Below are positions 35,731-47,300 of a DNA stretch of 64,000 nt, in pieces. The notes beneath the pieces were generated by a model. The model saw nothing but the letters and a program-made list of their open reading frames with translations. It was not told where the DNA came from and did not search any database. A program made the position numbers and the translations under genes. Positions within the stretch are counted from its first letter, which is position 1. Each line of letters opens with the position of its first letter. This DNA comes from Aldrovandia affinis (lineage: Eukaryota; Chordata; Actinopteri; Notacanthiformes; Halosauridae). The stretch covers positions 1-64,000 of the forward strand of contig JAINUG010000002.1 of the NCBI GenBank assembly GCA_029706075.1, in the 5' to 3' direction.

Positions 35731-37070
35731 CATTTGATATTTTTGTTCTTAAATGCATTAATATGCTTTCTAATTTTTCCCCATTCTTTCAACAGATTTA
35801 TCCGTAGCGATAGGAAATTCAACACAATCAAAATAAATCAACACATAATTTCTTCCATCTTCGACTTTGAAAGAGGTGATTAATAGATTCTACTGACTGT
35901 TGATAAAAAATAAAAAATCTCTTGAAAAATAAATATTTACAGCTGTTTATATGTTGTCAGTGACCAGTTCTTGATGTAAGAGCTAGGCAATTTTTGAAGA
36001 CTTATAACTCACTTCTGCATTTAGATGTTGCTTTTAATGATATTAAACGTAGCTGAAAAATGCTGATGTGCATTTATGATAACTGGATCAGTTGGTAGGA
36101 TACAGATGTGTGCAATTCAGAAACCTCAAATTTATCCTATACTGATGCTCGTAATTGACTCAAATTTTCTTATGTCACACAAACTGAAGAAAGTTTAATT
36201 GTATTTCTGACATTGCAGTACATTGTCGTTTTATATGTTGCCATTAAGATGTGAAAATATACTGATGTAAGATATTACGTCAGTACATGTTTAAACACTT
36301 TTTTTGTATGTTTATCTTTGATGTAATTGGCTTTTTTAACAATTAAACTGGGAATTGGCCCTACAATATTGTTATTTCTAAGAATAGACACAGGAAGAGC
36401 ATGCACTCCCAATAAAGGAACTTTACCTACACTTTGCAGAAAGTCGTTTTGTGACACTTGCAACCATCAAAGCACAAAAGATCGAATTGCTAACAAGCTA
36501 GTGATTTAACTAGCTGTTGGGTGAAAATAAATAAAATTGGATAATACAGATCATGGATGTAATATGATGGTCCAAAATATATAAATGGTGGTCTACACCT
36601 TTATAACTTATGTTAACTGAAAATATATATATTGGGAGTGCATGTTCATCTTGTTTTGTCTTCCCTTTCAACGTGGATTACATATTCATGAATGTACGTT
36701 TCTGACCTCCTATTCCTTAATAGGTTCTTGGGTCCTGTGGATCATGTACATTTTTTGGCAAAGCTCAATTTTTTTGTGAATGCAAAAAATGTTCATTGCC
36801 AAATACATAGCAGTCACTCTTGTCAAATGCAACTAAACACCAGATTAGGCACTTCAAAAGGCTTTCTGTAAAATAAACTGCAGTTTCACAAAGGATTTCA
36901 GTGTTACAGTAAGACCAATCTGACTAGATATCTATGCGGGGGTTATTAATAATGGCTTAACGTGGAAGAATTTTACCAGATCCCTCCGCTACTTTTTAAG
37001 CGGTTGTGAAATGGCCCAAATCTCCTAAATGTCTTCAATTATTGATGATCTCAATGTTTGTGAGAAGTAT

Positions 37071-37076
37071 TTTATT
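37071..37076 (-). terminator. cox5b: cox5b polyadenylation signal
   Basis: TTTATT on the plus strand is AATAAA on the minus strand, 98 bases beyond the cox5b stop, giving the short 3' UTR usual for this gene. It is the nearest such hexamer I see. Confidence 0.6.
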
Positions 37077-37173
37077 GCGAAAGTGGTATACCCGGTCATA
37101 CATATTGTATCACCGGGTTAAATTCACGAGCTCTGAATACGATAAGAGGTGGCGGTGATGACCGTTGTCCTGC

Positions 37174-39019
37174 TCAGTGCGGGAGCTGGTGGTGGACCAG
37201 TTGGTAGTGGGAGCCACACTCTGGGCATCGTTGAGCATTTCCCTCATGAAGCCAGAACCACACAATGGCTGTGTTGTCTTCTTCACCTGGAATGACATGG
37301 CCATGTTCTGTGAGTATTTCTCAAAGGTTTAAGACAAAACGGTCACCTGCACATCACCTATCAGGTTCATTAAAAAGAAAATACTGAAGACAAAATATTT
37401 TTTGGTAAAACATTTTTTACCAACATGAATTTAATCCTTATCGAAAACACTGGCATTTTCTAGCATATTTTTAAGTTCGTCGTTATCTGGCTAAGCGAAG
37501 GCCAATAGAGTATCCTACGTGATTTTATATCAGAGCCCATTATCTCAATCATTGAAACTAAAGTGACAAAATCGTTAGCATGCTTTTACGAAGTATTCTG
37601 TTCCGTTGCATGTTATAAAATAATGAGTTACTTACAAAGGCAGCCCACCAGCCTCTTGCTACCAATACAAGGCACAATGTGGGGGTCTTCTTTAGTTCCA
37701 GCGTACACCTTTGGCTTCAAAATGCTGAATGGATCCTGCGTCAAACGGAGACAGTGAAATAAATGCGAATATTACAATAACTTCTGACGATATTTGAACT
37801 AATTTCATCTCATCTCATCTTCAGCCGCTTATTCCTAGTTAGGGTCGCGGGGGGGCTGGAGCCTATCCCAGCATGCATTAGGGCGAGAGGCAGGAATACA
37901 CCCTGGACAGGTCGCCAATCCATCGCAGGATATTTGAACTCTTCCCATCCAAATATGTCATCATACGTTCAGAAAAAGATTAACAATACGTTATCCCGTA
38001 ATTACCTGCCCCTTCTTCAAAGCTTGCAACGTACGGCGCTCAATCCCAGTCGCCTGCTCATCATCGGTTGGAACACCTGAAAGTAGCATGATTTAATATG
38101 GTGGTAGTATTAATACTTTAATAGCTTTTAATGGGTTTTATTCATTTAGAAATATGTATTTGTGCAATCTTCAAGTATGCAATGCGGGCCGCTTCTGATC
38201 AATAAACGAACAAATAGGCGACTTAAATGTATTGCATAACATTTTATTAATGTGAATTGTAAATAGGTTAGTTGTGGATCAAGTAAAAAAAAAAAAAAAT
38301 AGGCTGTAAAACATTCTAAATCTGGCATTCCTATTCCACGTTCTGTTTAGTAGGCTATTCGTCAAACAGTGAATGAATATTCAATAATACATAGCACGTC
38401 TTAGCGACAAGTCCTCATACAACTTTATAGCAGGACATTTCTGGCACAAAATATGAATTGAACGTCTGCCAAAAGAGGTGGGTCTCTGAAACGGCCTGAC
38501 AGGAATAGACTCCCAGTGACCTTGATTGACTTCAACATTTAACATAATTTAAAACAATCAAAGTAGCCTACGCGTTCCATTTTCTTAATTACAATTATTA
38601 AGGATATAGAAAACATCGGTTACATTTTTATAAAATAGCCTACGCCTGTCGAAATAAACGTAGCCTGCAGTAGTCCTTGTCTGTATAGAGGTATAGGTAA
38701 GATTATTTCACACCCTGTGATCGTGTAGTCTGTCAATAATGACATAAATGTATGAATTTCATAATGTAATTTAGACTAGTCAATAATAGGCTACGTTTAT
38801 AAACGCAATACAAGTACGCAGATTAGTTTCTTTTTTTATTATTCTATTGAATTAGCCTACATCGATCGATTGTTTTAGATTGCTTTCTTTTAATATTTTA
38901 TAGGCTAACTTACCCTTTACGGTCCCCATAGTACGCAGAGTTGCTGCTCTCAGAACCGGATTATAAATCGCTAATCGCATTGCAGAGCAGGGAAATCGGG
39001 AAAACATTCTACTTGCCAT
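37174..39019 (-). CDS. cox5b: Cox5b: cytochrome c oxidase subunit 5B, mitochondrial
   Basis: Nuclear-encoded zinc-binding peripheral subunit of respiratory complex IV on the matrix side. Four minus-strand exons: 38914-39019, 38006-38076, 37636-37735, 37174-37286. All junctions are GT/AG; the sum is 390 nt, 129 aa, the length of human COX5B. The first ~30 residues ([20 protein letters not shown]) are basic and lack acidic residues, as expected of a mitochondrial targeting peptide. The mature part contains [42 protein letters not shown] and [20 protein letters not shown]. The four zinc cysteines (CxC and CPEC) are all present. Intron 2 contains a dispersed repeat (37803-37930) and intron 1 a poly-A run. 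It is on the opposite strand to herc4, their 3' ends facing each other. Confidence 0.96.
37803..37930. repeat. Dispersed fish repeat in cox5b intron 2
   Basis: CTTCAGCCGCTTATTCCTAG, GGGTCGCGGGGGGGCTGGAG and ACAGGTCGCCAATCCATCGC form a phrase set I know as one of the commonest interspersed repeats in teleost genomes. Family name not assigned. Confidence 0.7.
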
Positions 39020-41206
39020 GACTCAACTGTGAACGCAGCACTCGCTTAAACTGAAACTGTCCTGTTGCCCCACGGAAATAACCACATAGGCTATTATCCG
39101 AACGCAATGTTTGATTGACATTACAGAATAGCCAGTCATAAAGTAATTGTCGACCAAAGTTGGCCATTGAGAGAGTACTGTCTACTGCTGACAAGAAAAC
39201 CAGGTGTTGCTCATTTACAATATAAGTGTTGCTTGTTACGACCATGATCTCAATTTAGCCAATTCAGCGGGCACAGGCGCATTTTAGAGGTCCAAAACTG
39301 ATACAGGTTTAACAGCATGACTAGTAGCCTACAGGCTGTGAATAATATAGCTAGTCAGTAGTCATTGATATAATATTGACTATTTCACGAGTCTGCATCT
39401 AATTAGCCTTTTTATATAGACCTCGCGATGCCAGGTTGTTCTCGCACTTGGCCAAAAAAGACGGTCTTCGTGACCGTTCCTAAATTGTTGGAGCTCTGTA
39501 AAATTCGAGGGTCTTTTGCGTGTTAAGATCACAGGTGGTGCGTGGTAGGGATAATTACAACCAATTAACTACAACAATTGCACTGTCAATAAGTAGTAGC
39601 ATATTGAGAGCTGTAGGAATAAGCCTATTGCATCTTTAGGAATAAGTGTGGCGCGGGCGAAAACTTCTGTTTGGGACTCTTTTTCTTTACAGCGGTGATC
39701 TTTGGTCAACCCGCTATCAGAGTCAGACTGGTTTTAGGAATAGACGTGTTCTTCTTCATTTGTGGAAGTATGGTTAGAGAATGGTCCGCTTCTTCGTTAT
39801 TATGGAGTATATGACCCCATTCTTGCCTTGTATTGACCAATCAAATGTGTGTCCTTATCACCATACTCTGCAGCAGGAGGGTTAACCAAAATGCGAAAAG
39901 GGTCTAGTTGCAGACGTGCGCTCTCACGACCTGAGCCTCAGATTTAGTCACTCTCACGAGCTGAATCTCAGACCTTAACCGGACCCTGACGCTCTCAGCA
40001 TCGGTCGGTTGCAAATATTATCGTTTCGTATACGGAAGAGCTCGTTTTGTTCTAAAAGACGCTCGTTCACTCGGGTTGCATCCCAGTTCGCCCTCTCTGC
40101 CCACAGAGTGGGTCATCTAAGGAGGTGAACGGTGAAGGGAGAGGGCGGACGATTCAAAACGTTGCTTTGGGACGAACTCACTGACTCTGGCCGTTTTGGC
40201 TGCGTTATTTCTCTGTGAGAAGATGCACGTTGACTACGTCTGCTTAAATTGCATGCATGTGCATGATATTTCAACGGTATTTAGCTATCTGTAAATAAAG
40301 AAAATCAACATTACCACTTAGCTAGTTGGATAAATGATCGATTTACATCCTTATAAGCTAATAAGCAGAACATTTTCTAAATTAGGAAACAGGTAGGCTA
40401 TCTAGTTAGCTAGCCTGGTAGTTCGCTAGTTTGTTAAATCCACTGTCCACGAGCTTGCTTTCTAGCCAGCTAACCAGCAGGCTAAATCGATTTATAGGTT
40501 AAGTAATGATGGGTGATTAATGATGCATAATTCTATAATAAGGCAAGCCTAACATTGCTCAATTTCTATTCAAATAGATTATATATTTTTTATTTATATA
40601 TGTAAGATATAAACCTCGACATGCCGTGCATATAGCCTACTAGAATATATGGTATGATGGGTGGTGATACGCCCAAGGGTGAAAGCCAAGGGCCTTTAAC
40701 CACCGGTGAAGTGCCATATTTTATTGTATATGGACTGGTTTATATCTCTTATACCATGGCTACAATTAAAATATGTGCCCATTTTGTTCAAAAATGTGTT
40801 AAAATAACATTTTATTTAATGTACAAAACTAAAATGAGTTCTGGTATTAACCTAGCTGCAACTAGCATTTTGATCCTACCTAGTGCTGGCTACTTTGCTT
40901 TAGATTGCAAGTGAAGGTATTAGGAATAGACAGGAAGCTAGATACACAAGTCATTGCTTGTTGTTTGTTGCTGGGAAACAACAGCAGCAAGTAGGCTATT
41001 GGTTTGCTATCAGCAAAATCAGTTTAGAACGTGACATTCCTTCTCCACAGAAGAAGAGCCAGAGTCTTCTATAACCTGCTAAATGCAGTTGGTGACACTA
41101 ACTGCAAAACCTGCCAGTTCTGAAGCCCTCATCTGGTCAAACGTATTACTCCAGACAAGTATACTTATACTTTTTTGGCATTGTAGTTCACCATGGTGTA
41201 AACAGT
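39020..41206. other. Intergenic, no gene found
   Basis: Includes the cox5b upstream region. I see no exon with matching splice signals and coding content. The 86-codon ORF at 40654-40914 has no recognisable motif. Stretches at 40220-40560 are rich in TAGCTAG-type motifs. Confidence 0.4.
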
Positions 41207-41379
41207 CATTAGACCAAGGCCGTAACCATGGAGTCAACATTGGGGGGGACCAAATCAATTTATTTATATTTTTTATATCAGCTAGGCTATATATTGGGGG
41301 GGACATTTTGAGCATATCTGAATATTGGGGGGGATGTGTCCCCCCCAATATATATGGTAATTTCGGCCTTGCATTAGAC
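41207..41379. mobile_element. hAT-type MITE with 8-bp target duplication
   Basis: CATTAGAC occurs at 41207-41214 and again at 41372-41379. The 157 bp between them (41215-41371) start CAAGGCCGTAAC and end ATTTCGGCCTTG, i.e. terminal inverted repeats with a 3-base difference in 12. The interior carries repeated ATTGGGGGGGA blocks facing a CCCCCCCAATAT block and has no coding capacity. An 8-bp duplication is the hAT signature. Similar G-run repeats are familiar from other fish loci. Confidence 0.85.
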
Positions 41380-41589
41380 CCATGGAAAATAGCCACCTCT
41401 GTCTGACTGGAGCATCAAAACAGGAAAGACAGTGACATGATACCATCTGCATTTGATCACTGCCGCGGGAACAGCCTTGCTCCAGCAATTAAACAGGCAG
41501 GCCATCTGAGGTTTGTTTTGCGATTCTTGCTTGAATGGTTTCCGTGCTGTTCAGCCTCCACCACAAATTGCTGAAAACTGTGAAGATGG

Positions 41590-42887
41590 AGTACGTTTTT
41601 TCCTGTGAGGGGTCACAGCTTTCAGCCTGCTGACCGTGTCTTTGGGAAGATTGAGCAGGACATCCGCAGGCAAGATAAAATTCTCCTACCTGTCGAATAC
41701 ATTGCAATCCTGAGAATACACAGTGCAGTGTATGTACATGGCTCAGACTGGGACAGTTTCAATTTCAAGAGGGCAGCACAGGCTGATGTACAAGCCAATC
41801 GATCTTTCATCATCAGTGAGTCAAGGGTCCTAGTGGTGAAATCATTGCTCAAACCCTCTAGATCAGTGGCTCTCTATGCATTCTATCTCACAAATCAATA
41901 CGGGTCTTTGAATCACACCAGAAAAATCTATTATAGATGAGCACTTAAAAAAGAAAAAAACATGCACAACGAAAGGCTCAGTTTGACAGCAGCGACACTA
42001 TGCCGACTGGTACACGAAACTCAATGAGTATGTATAGACGAAACATGATTTAGCATAGGCATTTGTATCTGGAAATATTCCCTTGTAAAAAGTTGACAAC
42101 TCCAAACTACATGCTTTTATCAACAAATGTAATAAACGGAGGCACAATTCCAACCGCAAATCAGTTGAGATGGGAACATGTAGCGAAAATAGTTGACTCG
42201 CACAAGAATTTTTTTTATAACAGCATCAAATATCTGACAGCATTTGTATCATGACTGATGAATTCCCAAAATGTTTCCACATTTTGTTTGTTTTATAGGG
42301 ATTATCAAGGCCATCAGAACATATAGTTATTTTAGCAGATAGAATGGCAAAGGCAATTGTGAGATGTTTAAGCCCATTTCAACTAGATTCCCAATTCAGT
42401 CCATTTAACGTGCAATGCCCACATTGTAGCCCTTGCCACTAATATGTGGCCAACTAATTTCCAGAAAATGGACAAGATGATTGCCATGCTCAAAAATGTT
42501 TTAAACCCTGTCCGAGCAGAAAACTGGTTTAAAGACCATGTGCAAGAGGGAATCAAACAGGAGGACTGTATGCTGCCTGTAAACATCCCACCTGAGCCTT
42601 ATTCAACACAATGGGGCAAAGTGGCCGACAGAGTACCAATCCAGATAGGCTACTTATCGTTTTACCCAGGCTGTGGTAAAGTAAATGGCCATTGCACCAA
42701 ATACAACGACTTTGAAGGAAAGGGACTTGTGAACCTAATCCACTGGTTTTGGGTATTTGGTTCAGAAATAGCCAAATATAATGCGCCAGACCTTTTCTTT
42801 ATTTTTTCACTCATATTTGCATCTTGTAAACAATGTTTTTATTTTGTGAATTTGTCTTTACCGACAGGAAAACATTATAAAGTTTGA
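41590..42887 (+). pseudogene. Decayed coding remnant, probable mobile-element protein
   Basis: Two open stretches look protein-like. At 41605-41850, GHSFQPADRVFGKIEQDIRR resembles the GHS/DRxFGxIE block of DUF7869-type proteins that recur in animal repetitive DNA. At 42444-42760 there is ENWFKDHVQEGIKQEDCMLP with no family I can name. They are not joined by splice signals that I find, and stops intervene. No function is claimed. Confidence 0.35.
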
Positions 42888-43235
42888 ACAATATTTCAGT
42901 TCTATTTAAAACAGTAAAATCTTGTGTATATCACAAGTCTGTGCAAAGTGTTTCCTGTATTCTATTCCAGCAACAGAATGTACAATCACCATTTTACAAA
43001 TAATTTTCTTTTGGTTGTGAACACATTAATTAATGGGTTATACTTCTAACCGATTATATGAACTACTGTTGAACAATATTTGACCAAAAGACACGCAGCT
43101 CCTTTAATGGGCGCCCAAGTACAAAATGTGTCGTTATTAAATTACTAATTGAGATCATTAAGTTACCTTAATTTAATAACTGTGTACAATTTGGCTTTAT
43201 GGGAGGGCTGTATCAGCAGGCCTGAATTGCACTTT

Positions 43236-43520
43236 GGGGCAGCAGTGGCTCAGTCGTTAGCGACACAGGCTGGCAAGTGGAGGGTTGCTGGTTCAGATCC
43301 CAGGAAGGCCAAACAAAAAAAACAATGAACTGGAAACTGGAGGGATGCTAGTTTACTTCCTGGGGCACTGCCGAAGTGCCCTTGAGCAAGGCACTGAACC
43401 CCTAACTGCTCCGGGGGTGCCGTACTATGGCTGACCCTGCGCTTTGACCTGAGAGATACGTGGAAAGACAAATTCCAATTACACTTGTGCAACATGGCAA
43501 TAAAGAATATTAAACAATTA
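43236..43520 (+). mobile_element. tRNA-derived SINE, diverged
   Basis: Box-A-like AGTGGCTCAGTCGTTAGCG and box-B-like GGTTCAGATCCC stand at the front. A body GTGCCCTTGAGCAAGGCACT related to the SINE at 6449-6690 follows, then GGCTGACCCTGCGCTTTGAC and an A-rich end with AATAAAGAATATT. No ORF. Confidence 0.75.
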
Positions 43521-44212
43521 AATGATCAGCATGACGATTAGTACATAACCGTAGAAGCATATAGTATGTATTACAATTACGCTTGGCCTCTGTACAGGTG
43601 ACTTAAGGTAAGTGTCCAATTCACTTTTCCCCTTTATCCAATTGATGGTGATCATGTCAGTCCCAAATCTTGCTAGGTGTTTCTGCGGTGCAATTACTAC
43701 TGGGTAGTAGCGCTGAGATCAGAGGTTCTAGTTTGATTGCGATAGTCCCTCCTCATTGCGCTAGCTACAACTTGAAAATAGGCAGCATGACTGACCACTC
43801 AGGGGTGATAATATCCTAAAATAAATAGTATAGTCCAACATTGCATATTAATGGGCATCTTGACCAATTTCACAAATGTTGACTTTGTGTAGATCCAGTG
43901 TTTTTATAGTTGACTAACGTAAGAATGTCGCATTGTCGCTTTCTTTTTTAAACTGGATGAAAAGCATTGACATTTTTAATGCCCTCCTTTATTGATTAGC
44001 CATGGAAATCTAAGAACTGCATTCATTAAAAATGTCCTATCATCCAGCGGAACCCACGAAATACAAGGCTTAAACTTTCTGTGGATAACATTCTCAGACT
44101 GAAGACTGAGCTGAACTCTATAGTTGGTTTTCAAGAGTTTATTGATTGACTGTGACAATAGAATTAAAAAAATTAAAGTTATATTAACTCAATTAGGCTG
44201 CAGTTCAAGGTT

Positions 44213-44335
44213 CAAGTTACTGCCAATGGAGTACTGCCATTATACCTGCGAGCATGTGTTTAACTTGAATTGCATCAGTAAATATAGACTGTATAAATGG
44301 ATAAGGGTGTATACAAAGCAAATGCAAATATAATA
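44213..44335 (+). repeat. Degraded family-B SINE fragment
   Basis: ACTGCCATTATACCTGCGAG, TTAACTTGAATTGCATCAGT and CTGTATAAATGGATAAGG align by eye with 6547-6616. Head and tail are lost. Confidence 0.55.
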
Positions 44336-47300
44336 TACAATTATTATTTATAAAGCGGTATGGACTGTGTGTTTTGATAAAACACCTGCCATAAATCTTG
44401 AATTTACTTGGTTCATAAGAAATACAATGAAGAGGCCAGACCATTGCAGGAATGTAAAAAATGACACGACAAAAGATGACAATAAACTTAATATTCTTGT
44501 TGTAGTTAAACGACAGAAGTACAAATGACAACGAGAAAGGATAAGGTAAGAATAATGTTGGAGACAGAACTGTCTGCTTCATGGAAAAAACGTCCATGTC
44601 ACTTCTGAAAAATCTACATATAAAACTAGAAAACATTGCCATGGTGTCCATTTTTTGCAGAAAAGATGTTATGCTATCAGCTAGCGATTACACGTATACA
44701 ATCTTTTATATGAAGACATGCATACAACACAAAGGAGCATCTTCTGGTTACAGCAGATTCCAACAGTAGCAAAAGATACATCCCTGTAGCATCATGCTAC
44801 TAATAATGCAAAGACCTAATTTTAATACAGCAAAAATGAAGCATACAAGAATCTTACAAAACGTATGAATTCAAAATGCAATAGGCCACTTTTGGAAAAT
44901 AATCAACATAAATTACTAAAGTAAAATTACATTTGTTGAGAAAATGCTGAGAATCATTTGCATTATTTCTTATTATTCAAATAAATGTAAGAAAACATGA
45001 CAATTTAGTTCTGCTAATGCTTAGCTAGTAATGTATTTCCAGCATTAAATGGATCATTAACTTATTTTTTAGATCATTCTTGTGCCAGCAAGCCAGCACA
45101 CAGGGCAGGAACTGATCATTAAAGCATTGCTAGAATTTTGTGCTGTTATGAATGGTGACAACTGTAATTTAGACTTCTCAAGCATTTATATGCATTCTTA
45201 ATATTGCCTTTTTTTTAATTGTACACAGACTGAAGACACATCCCCATAGCATGTGGATTGCGCATGGGCGAGTTTTTCTTTCTGGACTGGGATGGACAAT
45301 AGACAGTGGGGCCCACTGTATTTCTGTGATCCCTTATTACTATAGATTATCAATCACTAACACCAGCTATATTGCAGATTTGAACAACTTATTGTGATGA
45401 AACAAACAATACTTTGTTGTAATGAGAATATGGAAATTGATTTAGTCACACTTCCATACACTCTACCTTGAATGAAATAAATGGAATTGGGCTGACCACA
45501 TTAAATGTGGCCACGGTTTACAATATTTGAAACAGATACGCAATATCTGGATAGGAGATGGATATAATCTATTTTACGGACAACTTTTTATCCACTGGTC
45601 GCTCTGTGGTCTAATGAAGCCTTCCCATTCGTTCCTCATTACTGATTTTGTACTTCTATTTTCTCACCCAATAGTCTGTTGTTTTTACATTTTGTGTAAG
45701 CAATGTTATTGATTATTTTCTTTGTTTTAAAACAAGAAAAAGAAAAAAGAAAACAAGAAACCCAAAAGCCCTGTACTTTCAACATTTGGTATAATTATGT
45801 GTGAGCAATTACTTTGTCATTCACTATCATGAGTCAGCTTATGGATAACTTAAGGTGTATAATATAAATGCATAGTATTCTGCATCAGGATTGGGTAGGT
45901 TAGCCAAGCAGGTTAACTGTTTATTTCCGTCAAGGTGTTAATGCGGGCATACTGTCACTGTCTAGATGCATTGTAGGTTTAATTTGACTGCTCAAAAAAC
46001 ACTGATTCGTAAAACAGACTGATCACTGGATATTAAACATCATTTTTCAAAGAAACTTAGGCAAGTGATCTACCAGTAATCTACTTGAAACCATATTAGA
46101 AAACATTGGAATTTCCATAATGCACATTATGATACATTCATTTCTATGTTCACCGTTGCACCTCAATTGGTAACCTAACAAAAGACGGATGAAAAATATT
46201 GCAGTGGAAATATTTCCAGAATTATTTCAATTTCAGCAACAGCGAAAATGCAAATCTGTGTGGATATTTAGTGTTGCAGAGGCTGTTGGAGGCTTAGATA
46301 TTCTTTCAATTTGGTTAGATTAGAATATTAGCTATTTTCTGAATGAGAGAAGGGCTGTGAAATAGCACAGTAGATGTTTACAATCGACTACAAGCAACTA
46401 CGGAGGAAACATCAGCAGACTGCAATGAAATAGAACACCAACACAATACATCAAAAAAGCAAATACTGGCAATGTATAGCACAAACCACGTTCTTCAAAG
46501 TGGCCACCAGACCATTGAACATACTGGTGTAAATGATGTAATCAACCATTATGATGCAGGGAACAGTGCAGAAACATTTCAAATCAATCATTCGGAAATG
46601 TAAAATTCTCAACAACAATAATTAACAGGCAAAACATGAGCCGTTTTCACTCTAATCCTTCAAAATACGGTTAGCCATTTTTATGGGGAAAGCATCTGAA
46701 CAAAAAAAAAAAAAAAAAACGTAATGATCTAATTTGGGGGCGTTTTCACTTTTCAGTTCTGTTTCATAACTTAAATCGCTCAGAAAGGGGACATTGTAAA
46801 CAAGAACTATATTCTTAAAGGCCTTGTAAACACAATGTGTATATTTAGAAGTTCTACAAAGCAAATTTAACGACACATACATTTAGAGTGAATTCTCCCA
46901 TCACTTCCAGTCTCAATGAGAATTTGGGGAAATGAAAGCAGTGGAATAACAGTGTAGACACAATAATAAATCAAACCAATTTCCATAGAAAGTAGTTTTT
47001 GTCCAGAACCTATTCTGACTGAGATGCATGAGATTACAGAAATATCCTTGCATTAGTGATAGGAGTTTTTATGAACCCCATAATGGGTGGAACTACAGTG
47101 AGCTAAATCACAAAATTGTTTGAACCAATCAAAACACTTTGCTCACAACAGCAAAAACACAATTGGTCCACATGTGAGTGATAGCTCCTCCCATTTTGGG
47201 TTTCCTTAAGCCTCACTCTCCCATCATTGCCTTTCACCCATCTGTAATCTGTAAAAAATAATATACTATTAAGACAGTTATCTTATTCTTTGGTAAAACT

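Noticed and set aside
37110..37304. 64-codon ORF overlapping cox5b exon 4
   Set aside because: It is an out-of-frame reading of the cox5b last exon.
40654..40914. 86-codon ORF in the cox5b upstream region
   Set aside because: No motif, no splice or promoter context, AT-rich second half; chance ORF.
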